Position numbers and translations under genes: made by a program. Below the pieces are notes generated by a model that was not told where the DNA came from, made no database searches, and worked only from the letters and a program-made list of their open reading frames with translations. From contig WTBY01000037.1 in NCBI GenBank assembly GCA_013138865.1, forward strand, positions 1 through 64,000: a stretch of DNA of 64,000 nucleotides, read 5' to 3'. The DNA comes from Helicobacteraceae bacterium. Its GTDB lineage: Bacteria > Campylobacterota > Campylobacteria > Campylobacterales > Sulfurimonadaceae. Below are positions 55,480 to 64,000 of this stretch, in pieces (within the stretch, counting starts at the first letter, position 1; every line of letters begins with the position of its first letter).

Positions 55480-56184
55480 ATGATAATTTTTCCAGCAATA
55501 GATCTTAAAGATGGCAAGGCAGTAAGACTCTCAAAAGGTCTTATGGATAGTGCCATAATTTACTCAGACGAACCATACAAACTAGTAAAAAAGTTTGAAG
55601 ATATGGGCGCTGAGTGGGTTCATCTAGTAGACCTTGATGGTGCTTTTGCAGGAGAGCCAAAAAACCTAGATGAGATCAAAAAAATACGTGCTAACTGTAG
55701 TGTAAAGTTAGAACTTGGTGGTGGTATTCGTGATGAGGCTACGATCAAACAGTATTTAGAGTTAGGAATTGATCGTGTTATTTTAGGATCGATCGCAGTT
55801 AAAGATCCACAGTTTGTAAAAGATATGGCTAAAAAATACCCTGTTGTTGTAGGTATTGATGCAATTGATGGTTATGTTGCAGTTGAGGGTTGGGGTGAAG
55901 TTAGCGAAATGAAAGCTACAACTTTAGCTAAAGAGTTCGCTGACGCTGGTGTTGAAGCTATTATATGTACAGATGTTGGACGCGATGGAATGCTTAGTGG
56001 AGTTAATGTTGAGTTCACTGTAGATATAGCCAAAGCATCTGGTGTCTCTACAATTGCAAGTGGTGGAGTAAAAGATGAAAGTGACATTGAAAAACTAACT
56101 AAATACTCAGATATTATAGGTGGGGTAATAGTTGGTAAAGCCTATTATGAGGGAACGATTAACTTAGAAAAATTACTAAAATAG
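55480..56184 (+). CDS. hisA: phosphoribosylformimino-5-aminoimidazole carboxamide ribotide isomerase
   Basis: HisA opens the ring of ProFAR in histidine synthesis. The 234-residue (beta/alpha)8 barrel has catalytic Asp8 ([11 protein letters not shown]) and the second aspartate in [12 protein letters not shown] (near 127), plus the phosphate sites LGGGIRDE and ASGGVKDE. It is coupled to hisH. Confidence 0.95.
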   Translation: MIIFPAIDLKDGKAVRLSKGLMDSAIIYSDEPYKLVKKFEDMGAEWVHLVDLDGAFAGEPKNLDEIKKIRANCSVKLELGGGIRDEATIKQYLELGIDRVILGSIAVKDPQFVKDMAKKYPVVVGIDAIDGYVAVEGWGEVSEMKATTLAKEFADAGVEAIICTDVGRDGMLSGVNVEFTVDIAKASGVSTIASGGVKDESDIEKLTKYSDIIGGVIVGKAYYEGTINLEKLLK

Positions 56185-56269
56185 TACTATAAAGTTAAAG
56201 TAAAGTAGTTTATGTTAATATATCGTAAATAAAATTATATAAGTTTTTTAATAAACAAAAGGATTTGGC

Positions 56270-56644
56270 TTGAAACTAATAGTCGTTGATGATAGTTCTA
56301 CAATGAGACGTATTATTAAGAATACTCTTGGTCGCTTAGGCTACAAAGATATCTTAGAGGGTGAAGATGGCGTTCAAGGTTGGAATGTTCTTAATGCTAA
56401 CCCTGATACTGGAATGTTAATTACTGACTGGAATATGCCTGAAATGAATGGTTTAGAGTTAGTTAAAAAAGTTCGTGCAGATGAGCGTTTTACTGATCTA
56501 CCTATTATTATGGTAACAACCGAGGGTGGTAAAGGTGAAGTTATTACAGCTCTTAAAGCTGGTGTTAATAACTACATCGTTAAACCTTTTACTCCTGCTG
56601 TTCTTAAAGAGAAACTAGGTGCAGTTCTAGGCGTTGATGAATAA
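56270..56644 (+). CDS. cheY: chemotaxis response regulator CheY
   Basis: This 124-residue single receiver domain matches CheY, which binds the flagellar switch when phosphorylated by CheA. It starts with TTG at 56270 behind AAAGGA. VVDDSSTMRRI holds the acidic pocket, Asp54 or so in LITDWNMPEMNG is the acceptor, and NYIVKPFTP has the lysine. The cheY-prmA-ftsH order is also found in Campylobacter. It shares its last base with the prmA start (TAATG). Confidence 0.93.
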   Translation: MKLIVVDDSSTMRRIIKNTLGRLGYKDILEGEDGVQGWNVLNANPDTGMLITDWNMPEMNGLELVKKVRADERFTDLPIIMVTTEGGKGEVITALKAGVNNYIVKPFTPAVLKEKLGAVLGVDE

Positions 56645-57477
56645 TGCAAGACTTCTATCACCTCTTGGTGATTACTCCCTCTTCAAACCACAATTTATTT
56701 AAAGATTTTTTAGCAGATACACTTCCTGTCGGCTTCGAAGAGCTAGATGATAGCTTCCTTGTAAGAAGTGAAGATGAACTTGAAACTTATGCTTGGGGTC
56801 TTCAGCAGTTTGCTGAAGCTTTAAGTAAAGCTCTTAAAAATGAAGTTAGTGTAGATCTAAAAATTACTAAAGAAAAAAATAGTGACTGGGTAGAGAGTTA
56901 TCAACAAAGTATACAACCTATAAGTGTTGGAGAGTTTTATATTCATCCAACATGGTCACCACCTAGCTCAGAACTGTTGAATATTTCAATAGATCCAGCT
57001 TTAGCATTTGGAACAGGTCACCACCCAACTACTGCTTCAGCACTAGAAGCAATTAGTAAATATGTTAAAAAAAATGATAAGTTTTTAGACGTAGGGTGTG
57101 GTAGTGCCATTTTAGCAATAGCAGCAATTAAAAAAGGCGCTGTTGTTGATGCTTGTGATACAGATGATGTTTCGGTAGAAAACTCAAAGTTAAACGCACA
57201 AAACAATAAAGTTGAGTTTAACAACGTATGGAGTGGTTCTGCTAACTCTACTAAAGAGGTTTACGATGTAGTTGTTGCAAATATCGTAGCAGATGTCTTA
57301 GTATTTATAGCAAGTGATCTAAAAAAAGTTTTAAAAAATAATGGTCTGTTAGTTTTATCAGGTATATTAGATAAATATGAAGATAAAGTACTACGATCAT
57401 ATAAAGAGTATGAAATTTTAGAGACGATCAAACAAGATGAGTGGATAACTCTAATATTAAAAAACAAGGATTCGTAA
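56644..57477 (+). CDS. prmA: ribosomal protein L11 methyltransferase
   Basis: PrmA trimethylates ribosomal protein L11. The 277-residue protein has an N-terminal substrate-binding domain (1-90) and a SAM domain with FLDVGCGSAILAIAA (near 142-156) and the NIVADVL motif. GTGHHPTT precedes motif I as in the family. Its start overlaps cheY by one base; ftsH follows three bases on. Confidence 0.93.
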   Translation: MQDFYHLLVITPSSNHNLFKDFLADTLPVGFEELDDSFLVRSEDELETYAWGLQQFAEALSKALKNEVSVDLKITKEKNSDWVESYQQSIQPISVGEFYIHPTWSPPSSELLNISIDPALAFGTGHHPTTASALEAISKYVKKNDKFLDVGCGSAILAIAAIKKGAVVDACDTDDVSVENSKLNAQNNKVEFNNVWSGSANSTKEVYDVVVANIVADVLVFIASDLKKVLKNNGLLVLSGILDKYEDKVLRSYKEYEILETIKQDEWITLILKNKDS

Positions 57478-57480
57478 ACA

Positions 57481-59529
57481 ATGAGTGAAAAAAAACAACC
57501 AGAAAATGATAACAACTTTTTCAATCAAAACCCCTTAGTAACTTTTGCTATCTTTTCAGTAGTAATAATTATGCTATTCAAATCACTTGTAGGTGAAAAT
57601 GGTGGCGGACTAGGTAATGACACAACAGGGAATAGTACTAGTACACATAAAGAAATCAGTTACTCCGAACTTAGAAAACTAATAGAAGGCAAAAGTATAC
57701 AAAAGGTCGCAATTGGACAAAAGTATATTCGTGCTATAAGTTTTGATGGATCACAAAAGACAATCTATACAACTAGAGTTATTCGTGGTAGCGATCTGAC
57801 ACTACTTCCTCTACTTGATAAAAATAACATAGAGTACACTGGCTTTAGTGAGTCTAATTGGTTTACAGAGATGTTCGGTTGGTTAATGCCATTCTTAATT
57901 CTAATAGCTATTTGGATGTTCTTCGCTGGACGTATGCAAAAAAGTATGGGTGGCGGTCTGCTTGGAATGGGTAACTCAAAAAAACTTGTAAACTCAGAAA
58001 AGCCAGATGTTAAATTTGATGATGTAGCAGGTGTACAAGAGGCAAAAGAAGAAGTAGTAGAGATCGTTGACTTTCTTAAAAATCCTGAGCGTTATGTATC
58101 TTTAGGTGCTAAAATTCCTAAAGGTGTTCTTCTTGTTGGATCTCCAGGTACTGGTAAAACACTTTTAGCAAAAGCAGTTGCTGGTGAAGCAGATGTACCT
58201 TTTTATTCAGTATCAGGTTCTAGTTTTATAGAGATGTTTGTAGGTGTTGGTGCAGCTCGTGTTAGAGATCTATTTGAGCAAGCAAAAAAAGAGGCTCCTG
58301 CTATCATATTTATAGATGAGATAGATGCTATCGGAAAAAGTCGCGCCGCTGGTGGAATGATGGGTGGTAATGACGAGAGAGAACAAACACTTAATCAACT
58401 ACTAGCAGAGATGGATGGTTTTGGAACTAACACTCCGATCATTATTTTAGCTGCAACTAACCGTCCTGAAGTTTTAGATCCTGCACTTTTACGTCCAGGT
58501 CGTTTTGATCGTCAGGTTCTTGTTGACAAACCAGACTTTGAAGGTCGTATACAGATACTAAAAGTTCACTCTAAAGCTATTAAAGAAGACAAAGATTTTG
58601 ACATAAAAGAGATAGCTCGTCTTACTGCAGGTTTAGCAGGTGCAGATCTTGCAAACATCATTAATGAGGCAGCACTTCTTGCTGGTCGTAAAAACCAAAA
58701 AACAGTTAAACAACAAGATTTAAGAGAATCTGTTGAGCGTGCAATTGCAGGTCTTGCTAAAAAAAGTCGTCGTATTGATCCAAAAGAGAAGAAGATTGTT
58801 GCTTATCATGAGAGTGGTCATGCACTTTTGGCTGAGACAACTAAGGGAGCTAAGAAAGTTTCTAAAGTCTCTATTGTACCTCGTGGTTTAGCAGCTCTAG
58901 GTTATACGCTTAATACTCCTGAAGAGAATAAATATCTTGCTCAAGAGCACGAACTTTGGGCAGAAGTTGATGTTCTGCTTGGTGGACGTGCAGCGGAGCA
59001 AGTATTCATAGGTGAAATATCTACAGGTGCTAGTAATGACTTAGAACGTGCTACTGATATCATAAAAAGTATGGTTCAAATGTATGGAATGAGTGAAGTC
59101 GCTGGTCTTATGGTTTTAGAAAAACAGAGAAGCACATTTTTAGGTGGTGGTATGAGCCAAGCACGTGAATATAGTGAGAAGATGGCTGAAAATATGGATC
59201 AGTACATTAAAAAAGCTCTAAATGAACACTATGAGCTGACTGTTGCAAGACTTGAAGAGTATCGTGGAGCTATAGAGAAGATAGTAGCTCTTTTATATGA
59301 TAAAGAGAATATCTCTGGTGATCAAGTAAGAGAGATAATTAAAAACTTTGAAATAGAAAACAATATGGAAACTAAGCTTTCTGTTAAAGAGGATATAGCA
59401 GAAGAGATCAAAGAGGACAAAAAATTTACTGATGAGCATAGTTCTTCTGATAAAAAAGTAGATGAGAATGACGCTACAGAAGAGACAAATAGTGACGAAG
59501 AAGAAGATGATAGTAATGAAAAACAATAG
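57481..59529 (+). CDS. ftsH: ATP-dependent zinc metalloprotease FtsH
   Basis: FtsH degrades membrane and short-lived proteins. The 682-residue protein has two membrane helices (about 18-38 and 130-150), the AAA domain with Walker [11 protein letters not shown] (near 222; G-S-P replaces the usual G-P-P), the second-region [22 protein letters not shown] and the zinc site [10 protein letters not shown] (near 443). The last 70 residues are acidic and low-complexity (D, E, K), beyond the normal family end. This tail overlaps the next gene. Confidence 0.96.
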   Translation: MSEKKQPENDNNFFNQNPLVTFAIFSVVIIMLFKSLVGENGGGLGNDTTGNSTSTHKEISYSELRKLIEGKSIQKVAIGQKYIRAISFDGSQKTIYTTRVIRGSDLTLLPLLDKNNIEYTGFSESNWFTEMFGWLMPFLILIAIWMFFAGRMQKSMGGGLLGMGNSKKLVNSEKPDVKFDDVAGVQEAKEEVVEIVDFLKNPERYVSLGAKIPKGVLLVGSPGTGKTLLAKAVAGEADVPFYSVSGSSFIEMFVGVGAARVRDLFEQAKKEAPAIIFIDEIDAIGKSRAAGGMMGGNDEREQTLNQLLAEMDGFGTNTPIIILAATNRPEVLDPALLRPGRFDRQVLVDKPDFEGRIQILKVHSKAIKEDKDFDIKEIARLTAGLAGADLANIINEAALLAGRKNQKTVKQQDLRESVERAIAGLAKKSRRIDPKEKKIVAYHESGHALLAETTKGAKKVSKVSIVPRGLAALGYTLNTPEENKYLAQEHELWAEVDVLLGGRAAEQVFIGEISTGASNDLERATDIIKSMVQMYGMSEVAGLMVLEKQRSTFLGGGMSQAREYSEKMAENMDQYIKKALNEHYELTVARLEEYRGAIEKIVALLYDKENISGDQVREIIKNFEIENNMETKLSVKEDIAEEIKEDKKFTDEHSSSDKKVDENDATEETNSDEEEDDSNEKQ

Positions 59530-60160
59530 TTTCTTTATAGCAGAAAATGGCTTTTCACCAATTGCTATAGTTTTTGCTCTATTCATACTCTCTACTTTAA
59601 TGGATATATTTCTTTTAGAGTTTATAACTTTTGCAGCACTTTTAGCAATGCTATGGATGTTTAGAAACCCTGAAAGAGTTGCTCCTCACTTTAATGATGG
59701 AGCAATTTCAAGTGTAGCAGATGGCGAAGTTATAGCTATTGATAATGTTGATAGTTGTAAATATTTCGATGAACCATGCCTCAAGATAGTTATTAAAAAA
59801 AGAGTTAAAGATATAGCACTACTAAGAGCTCCTTTTGATTCACAAGTGAGTAAAATAGAAAAAATAGTTGGCGCACATTTATCACTTAAAAGTGAGAAAG
59901 CTAGATCACTAAATGATAAGACTACAGTTACTTTTGAAAAAAATAGTAAAAAAATAGTAGCTGAACATATAGTTGAGTATGGTTTTCAAACTATAAGTGT
60001 TGAGACAATTGAAAACAAAGAAATAAGACAATCAAGCAGGTACGCTTTTATGAATTGTGGTGAGAGTACAATGTACCTACCTAACAGTTCAAGAGTATCT
60101 ATAAAAGTTGGGGATGAGCTCAGTGCAGGAGAGAGTTTAGTAGGTTATTTCACCACTTAA
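59516..60160 (+). CDS. phosphatidylserine decarboxylase-related protein
   Basis: I start at the ATG at 59516, inside the ftsH tail (14-base overlap); earlier in-frame starts would give a charged extension with no family match. The 214-residue product has a membrane-helix pair (about 15-50), FRNPERVAPHFNDG (the PSD opening), the central ADGEVIAID, LLRAPFDS and the C-terminal YLPNSSRVSIKVGDELSAGESLVG. The position of the autocleavage GS pair is CG (MNCGESTMYLP), so the usual serine is shifted or absent. It is probably made with ftsH. The order is as in Campylobacter. Confidence 0.75.
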   Translation: MKNNSFFIAENGFSPIAIVFALFILSTLMDIFLLEFITFAALLAMLWMFRNPERVAPHFNDGAISSVADGEVIAIDNVDSCKYFDEPCLKIVIKKRVKDIALLRAPFDSQVSKIEKIVGAHLSLKSEKARSLNDKTTVTFEKNSKKIVAEHIVEYGFQTISVETIENKEIRQSSRYAFMNCGESTMYLPNSSRVSIKVGDELSAGESLVGYFTT

Positions 60161-60804
60161 TTTTTAGAAAAATTCTCTAACGGTGTAAACTGATTTTCAA
60201 GTGCATCATAGTAGTCAATACTTCCATCTTTAATACAGTAGTACCAACCATGAATAGATAGTTTACCTTTTTTTACTCTCTCTTTTATATATGGATATGA
60301 GAGAAGGTTATCTATTTGGTTTATAATAGATAGTTTTTCAGTCAAGCGCAATAACTCTTCTTTTGGAGCATTAGCACCTAAACTACTAACAGCTAAAGAC
60401 TTTGCTTTTGTACCTAACTCTAACCACTTTTTTATCTGTACTAAATTTTTATCTGTTGGACAGTCATATAGAGCGTTTATAGCTCCACAATGACTATGCC
60501 CACAAACTATTATGTCTGAAACATTAAGTACGTTTACTGCGTACTCTATACCTGAAGCTGTTGCATGAAAATCTTCATCTAATTTGTATGGTGGTACAAG
60601 GTTACCAACATTTCTGATCACAAAAAGATCACCAGGAGAAGTTTGAATCATAAGGTCTGGTATAACTCTAGAGTCAGAACATCCTATAAAAAGTGCTTTT
60701 GGTGATTGACCTTTTTCTGCTAACTCTAAAAGATCTTTAGAATTTTTTTTAAAAAAAGTATTTTTAAATTTTTTATTTCCCTCTGCAAACTCAGCTAATG
60801 CCAT
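60157..60804 (-). CDS. beta-carbonic anhydrase
   Basis: This 215-residue protein is a beta-class carbonic anhydrase, interconverting CO2 and bicarbonate. Zinc ligands are in GCSDSRVIPD (Cys41 or so, Asp, Arg dyad) and CGHSHCGAI (His and Cys). The HGWYYCIKDG segment near the C-terminus is typical. A cytoplasmic location is likely, supplying bicarbonate for carbon fixation by the reverse citric acid cycle in an autotroph. Its stop overlaps the convergent psd-like gene by four bases. Confidence 0.93.
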   Translation of the reverse strand: MALAEFAEGNKKFKNTFFKKNSKDLLELAEKGQSPKALFIGCSDSRVIPDLMIQTSPGDLFVIRNVGNLVPPYKLDEDFHATASGIEYAVNVLNVSDIIVCGHSHCGAINALYDCPTDKNLVQIKKWLELGTKAKSLAVSSLGANAPKEELLRLTEKLSIINQIDNLLSYPYIKERVKKGKLSIHGWYYCIKDGSIDYYDALENQFTPLENFSKN

Positions 60805-60818
60805 TCTTAATCTTCAAC

Positions 60819-61088
60819 TTAGTCACAAAGTTTTATATCAAGGTGCTTTAGTATTTTTTCAAATACGTCACCTGCTTCACGATCATAGTCATCTTGATAC
60901 TCGATAACTATTACTTTTCTACCATTAGATATGTCACAACCATAAATATTTGGCATAATCGAGCAACCTTTAGAGCATACTTCTATAGCAGTATTTATAG
61001 CTGCTTCTTCTTCAGTGCCAGTATAAGCTATTGATAGTTTAGAGTATCTCTCTTCACCGTGGTACTCTGCATCCATTGGTTTACTCAT
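60819..61088 (-). CDS. unknown 89-residue protein
   Basis: This 89-residue cytoplasmic protein starts MSKPMDAEYHGEERY and contains three cysteines (near 38, 42 and 51; EVCSKGCSIMPNIYGC) that might bind a metal. It has alternating strands and helices (RKVIVIEYQDD). No family is recognised. It is 14 bases upstream of the carbonic anhydrase gene on the same strand and probably co-transcribed with it. Confidence 0.6.
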   Translation of the reverse strand: MSKPMDAEYHGEERYSKLSIAYTGTEEEAAINTAIEVCSKGCSIMPNIYGCDISNGRKVIVIEYQDDYDREAGDVFEKILKHLDIKLCD

Positions 61089-61161
61089 TGTAGTCCTTAA
61101 TTTATGATTAATATAATTACTTTATTATATACATATATTAGTTAAACTCTCTTTAATAACT

Positions 61162-62514
61162 TTACATCCACTCTATAAGTTTAGTCACTTCATCAGCTAT
61201 ATAACACTTAACACCATGACTCTCTTTAGGTTTTTTTGGAACTAGTGCTTTTGTAATATTTAACATTTTTGCCTCTTTTAGTCTTGAGTCTAGTTGAGAT
61301 ACTTCTCTTACATCTCCAACAAGCGAAACCTCTCCTATAAAGAGTGTCTCTTTTGAAACAGCCCTATTTCTAAAGCTACTTATGATCGCTGCCAAAATAG
61401 CTAAGTCTGCTGAAGTCTCCATAACTTTTATACCACCAGTTATATTTATAAAAACATCGTAGTTATTAAGTGGTATCTCTAACTTTCTCTCTAAAAGGGC
61501 AAGAAGCATATTTAACCTATTGTTATCAAACCCTGTAGCTTGTCTTTTAGGATTAGAAGCGTATGACTCAGCAACAAGTGCTTGAACCTCTAAAACTATA
61601 GGTCGAGAACCTTCCATAACTACGGTAAGTGCTGATCCACTCTGATCCTTAGCTGCATCAAAAAAGCGTGATGATATATCTTTAGCACTAACTAAACCCT
61701 CAGCTCTCATCTCAAAAACTCCGATCTCGTTTGTTGGACCAAAGCGGTTTTTAAACCCTCTTAAAATTCTGAGCTCTTTTGAACTATCTCCCTCAAAATA
61801 TAGAACTGTATCAACCATATGTTCTAACACACGAGGACCAGCAATTGAACCCTCTTTAGTAATGTGTCCTATTATAAAAGTAGATAACTGTCTCTCTTTA
61901 GCTATACGCATAAGATCAAATGTTATTTGTCTAACTTGTGTAACAGAGCCTGGTGCGGAAGATATAGTCTCTGAGTACATAGTCTGAATAGAGTCAATAA
62001 TTAATAAGTCATACTTTCGCTCACTTAACTCTACTAAAATTTGCTCTAATTTAATCTCGTTTAAAATATATAAATTCTCTTCATTAGCATCAAGACGATT
62101 TGCTCGAATTTTTATTTGTCCTTCACTCTCTTCGCCTGTGACATAAAGAACATTTTTACCACTTTTAGCTATGTTCGCACCGATCTTTAAAAGGAGTGTT
62201 GATTTCCCTACTCCAGGTGAGCCACCAATAAGTGTCAGTGAACCTGGAACTATGCCACCACCTAAAACAAGATCTAACTCTTCATCCTTAGAGCTAAAAC
62301 GCTCAAAGCTACTCTCTTCAACTTTTGTTATGCTTTGTGCTTTTGCACCTTGGGTATTAGAAATTGATGATGAAAGTTTTATAACTTCTTGTTGATCTTC
62401 ATTAAGCTCAACTAAAGAGTCCCATGATCCACAATTTGTACACTTGCCCATCCATTTAGGTGATGTTAATCCACAGCTTTGACACTCAAACAGTACTTTT
62501 TTCTTTTTTGCCAT
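61162..62514 (-). CDS. radA: DNA repair protein RadA
   Basis: RadA is a RecA-like ATPase acting in recombination and branch migration. The 450-residue protein has the N-terminal C4 zinc finger (FECQSCGL and CTNCGSW, 9-31), Walker A GGSPGVGKSTL (near 98-108), the RadA-specific KNRFG (near 254) and a C-terminal Lon-like fold (ITGGIKVMETSADLAI). Length and order are standard. Confidence 0.95.
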   Translation of the reverse strand: MAKKKKVLFECQSCGLTSPKWMGKCTNCGSWDSLVELNEDQQEVIKLSSSISNTQGAKAQSITKVEESSFERFSSKDEELDLVLGGGIVPGSLTLIGGSPGVGKSTLLLKIGANIAKSGKNVLYVTGEESEGQIKIRANRLDANEENLYILNEIKLEQILVELSERKYDLLIIDSIQTMYSETISSAPGSVTQVRQITFDLMRIAKERQLSTFIIGHITKEGSIAGPRVLEHMVDTVLYFEGDSSKELRILRGFKNRFGPTNEIGVFEMRAEGLVSAKDISSRFFDAAKDQSGSALTVVMEGSRPIVLEVQALVAESYASNPKRQATGFDNNRLNMLLALLERKLEIPLNNYDVFINITGGIKVMETSADLAILAAIISSFRNRAVSKETLFIGEVSLVGDVREVSQLDSRLKEAKMLNITKALVPKKPKESHGVKCYIADEVTKLIEWM

Positions 62515-62649
62515 AATCTATACCTTTTTGTTATTAAGCATCATAGTCCAAAAAAGAGCGAAACTGTTAAAGCATTGCATTTTGACATATATTTAAATCT
62601 CGCAAACATTCCAAATCCATAAAACTAGGCTTGTATAAATAGTTATACT

Positions 62650-62681
62650 GTGGAATATTTTATATAATAATGATACTCCAC
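62650..62681. terminator. hairpin after cytidylyltransferase gene
   Basis: GTGGAATAT and its near-complement ATACTCCAC form a 9-base stem with one mismatch around an AT-rich loop, eight bases beyond the end of the minus-strand gene at 62690. It probably ends that transcript. Confidence 0.4.
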
Positions 62682-62689
62682 GTAAGTCA

Positions 62690-63154
62690 TTATTCTATTA
62701 TATCTATAAACTTGGTATCTTTACTCGTTCTCGATGTCACTTTATGAAATTGTGCAAGAACATCTCGTTTGATTTTTGTTGATGAAGTTTGTGGACTATA
62801 ATTAACTTGGATAATTTTTTTACCTTTAGATTTTAGATATTTTTCCACTGCAATATTATGTGGTTTATCTCCCCAATCTCCACCAATTACAAAAATATCA
62901 GCATCTGTTTCTCTGCAAGCTGTTACATATTCTAGTTCATCATAAGAGCGAACATCATCAACACATTCTAAGGCTTTAAGCATCTGCATTCGTTGCTTTA
63001 AAGGAATTACTGGAATATTTGGTTTATAAGAATGAACTACTTTATCAGAGGCAACTCCAACAATTAAAGTATCTCCCATTGTTTTACAGTGTTCTAATAA
63101 TGCTAAATGTCCAACATGGAGTAAATCAAAAGTTCCTACAGTATATACAGTCAT
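62690..63154 (-). CDS. cytidylyltransferase-like nucleotidyltransferase
   Basis: This 154-residue protein is a HIGH-type nucleotidyltransferase, with the start TVGTFDLLHVGHLALLEHC (3-21) holding HxGH, and TSSTKIKRDVL (near 127-137) as the KMSKS-like motif. It fits glycerol-3-phosphate cytidylyltransferase or a related enzyme that makes CDP- or ADP-linked alcohols. It diverges from a CDP-alcohol phosphotransferase gene. The substrate is unknown. Confidence 0.82.
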   Translation of the reverse strand: MTVYTVGTFDLLHVGHLALLEHCKTMGDTLIVGVASDKVVHSYKPNIPVIPLKQRMQMLKALECVDDVRSYDELEYVTACRETDADIFVIGGDWGDKPHNIAVEKYLKSKGKKIIQVNYSPQTSSTKIKRDVLAQFHKVTSRTSKDTKFIDIIE

Positions 63155-63248
63155 ATTTGTTTCCTTTAGTAATAGTAATTAAGTTATTTTAGATATAATA
63201 CCATTTATATGCTTAAATTTCAGCAAAAAATAGATAAGGACTTATAAT

Positions 63249-63893
63249 ATGTCAGATGAAAACTCCACTCAACAACCTACTATCCTCTCTTATGTTAGAG
63301 ATCTTCCAAACCTTTTATCACTCGCAGGATTAGCTTGTACTGTTTTAGCTATTTACTTTGCTATTACTGGTCTTTACGCTGCGGCAATGATTGGGATGGT
63401 TTGGGCTGTTGCTTTTGATTGGGCTGATGGTCTTGTAGCTAGAAAATTAAAAGGACGAACTCCAACTGATGCAAAGTTTGGAGGACAACTTGATGTTGTC
63501 ATAGACATAGTAAGTTATGGTGTAACACCTGCAATTTTACTTTTAAGTTATGGACACTTTCAGCCTCTGTACTTAATCGGAGCATTTGTTATGGTGGCGG
63601 CTGCTGCAATTAGACTAAGCTATTTTAGTACTTATGGACTAGCTGGTGGGACTAAATACACAGGCCTTGCACTTGATAACAATAGTTTAATTTTAGTTTT
63701 TATATTCTTACTTGAAGGTATAGTGAGTAATGGAACTTTTTCCATAATCCTTTATGCTAGTGGAGTTGGACTTGCAATACTCAATGTTTCAGAAATTAAA
63801 ACACCAAAACTTTCAGGAAATCCTAGAAATGTCTATTTACTAGCAGCTTATACTCTTGGTATAACAGCTGTTTATGGATTTCAACTTATATAA
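63249..63893 (+). CDS. CDP-alcohol phosphatidyltransferase (PssA-like)
   Basis: This 214-residue membrane protein has about six helices and the CDP-alcohol phosphotransferase motif DWADGLVAR...GGQLDVVID (near 57-85). The gap between AR and G is 12 residues instead of the usual eight. In Campylobacter the pssA gene follows ftsH and the psd-like gene; here it lies 3 kb further on. It may make phosphatidylserine, or another lipid with the head group supplied by the divergent cytidylyltransferase. Confidence 0.75.
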   Translation: MSDENSTQQPTILSYVRDLPNLLSLAGLACTVLAIYFAITGLYAAAMIGMVWAVAFDWADGLVARKLKGRTPTDAKFGGQLDVVIDIVSYGVTPAILLLSYGHFQPLYLIGAFVMVAAAAIRLSYFSTYGLAGGTKYTGLALDNNSLILVFIFLLEGIVSNGTFSIILYASGVGLAILNVSEIKTPKLSGNPRNVYLLAAYTLGITAVYGFQLI

Positions 63894-63918
63894 AATTACT
63901 TAAAAAAAGGAAATAGCA

Positions 63919-64000
63919 ATGAATAAAAAAGAAGAATTTTTAAATATGATGAACTTTAGACATGCGTGTAAAGTATTTAATGAAACTAAAAAAATAAACG
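63919..64000 (+). CDS. nitroreductase-family protein (start only)
   Basis: A gene begins with ATG at 63919 behind AAAAGGAA and runs off the window end. The 27 visible residues start MNKKEEFLNMMNFRHACKVF, which match the opening of NAD(P)H nitroreductases (FRHACKxFD). It follows the PssA-like gene by 25 bases. Only the start is seen, so the assignment is limited to the family. Confidence 0.6.
   Translation, partial: MNKKEEFLNMMNFRHACKVFNETKKIN

Overview
The window is chromosomal DNA from a member of the Campylobacterota (Epsilonproteobacteria), most likely Sulfurimonas or a close relative. The evidence is low G+C, TATAAT-type -10 boxes without clear -35 boxes, and gene blocks typical of the phylum: the Nif3/zinc-ribbon(FlgZ-type)/waaA/pseudouridine-synthase block known from Helicobacter, the uvrD-truB-csrA-ispE-smpB operon, and the cheY-prmA-ftsH-psd-like block known from Campylobacter. 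Genus is an inference; no rRNA or tRNA gene was seen.

Layout. 1-757: a decayed, mostly non-coding edge with remnants of a toxin-antitoxin pair and an integrase start. 758-2116: phosphohexomutase. 2336-10624: a respiratory molybdenum enzyme operon (four-cluster FeS subunit, NrfD-type membrane anchor, 1136-residue TAT-exported catalytic subunit), then its TorD-like chaperone, a polyferredoxin, two unknown proteins and a CheX-like protein. 10619-12052: GNAT and CheV. 12113-17015: a short cytoplasmic molybdopterin protein coupled to argD, an SspB-like protein, a class IV aminotransferase and cysK. 17154-26330: a five-gene sensory operon (repeat-built exported protein, five-HAMP hybrid kinase, CheB-CheR fusion, diguanylate cyclase response regulator, HD-GYP response regulator). 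26331-27500: a small island with a GNAT toxin/antitoxin pair. 27606-30209: large lipoprotein. 30218-34614: smpB, ispE, csrA, truB, uvrD. 34763-37928: LysR regulator and a PAS/HD-GYP regulator. 38084-41732: Nif3, FlgZ-type protein, waaA, RluA-type synthase. 41785-46029: DUF1538-PII fusion, DEDDh exonuclease, guaB. 46146-48344: pseudo-receiver-like protein, rsmD, M48 protease. 48347-53588: lipoprotein cluster (LPP20 family, FlgT/CsgG-like). 53597-56184: outputless PDC sensor and hisH-hisA. 56270-60160: cheY, prmA, ftsH, psd-like. 60157-64000: carbonic anhydrase, radA, cytidylyltransferase, CDP-alcohol phosphotransferase and the start of a nitroreductase.

How it fits together. The reductase operon suggests respiration of, or electron transfer from, a sulfur oxyanion or polysulfide through the quinone pool; the CheX-like protein at its end and the nearby CheV suggest a link between respiration and taxis. 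The 17154-26330 operon is the most unusual system: a periplasmic protein built from about eight degenerate 38-residue units sits directly before a membrane hybrid kinase with a long HAMP relay, and the same transcript encodes adaptation-type CheB and CheR domains plus both a c-di-GMP synthase and a c-di-GMP hydrolase. It looks like a self-contained, adaptable c-di-GMP signalling module. A genome-wide feature is the strong over-use of GATC flanked by G/C, including six perfect GCGATCGC octamers in this AT-rich window.
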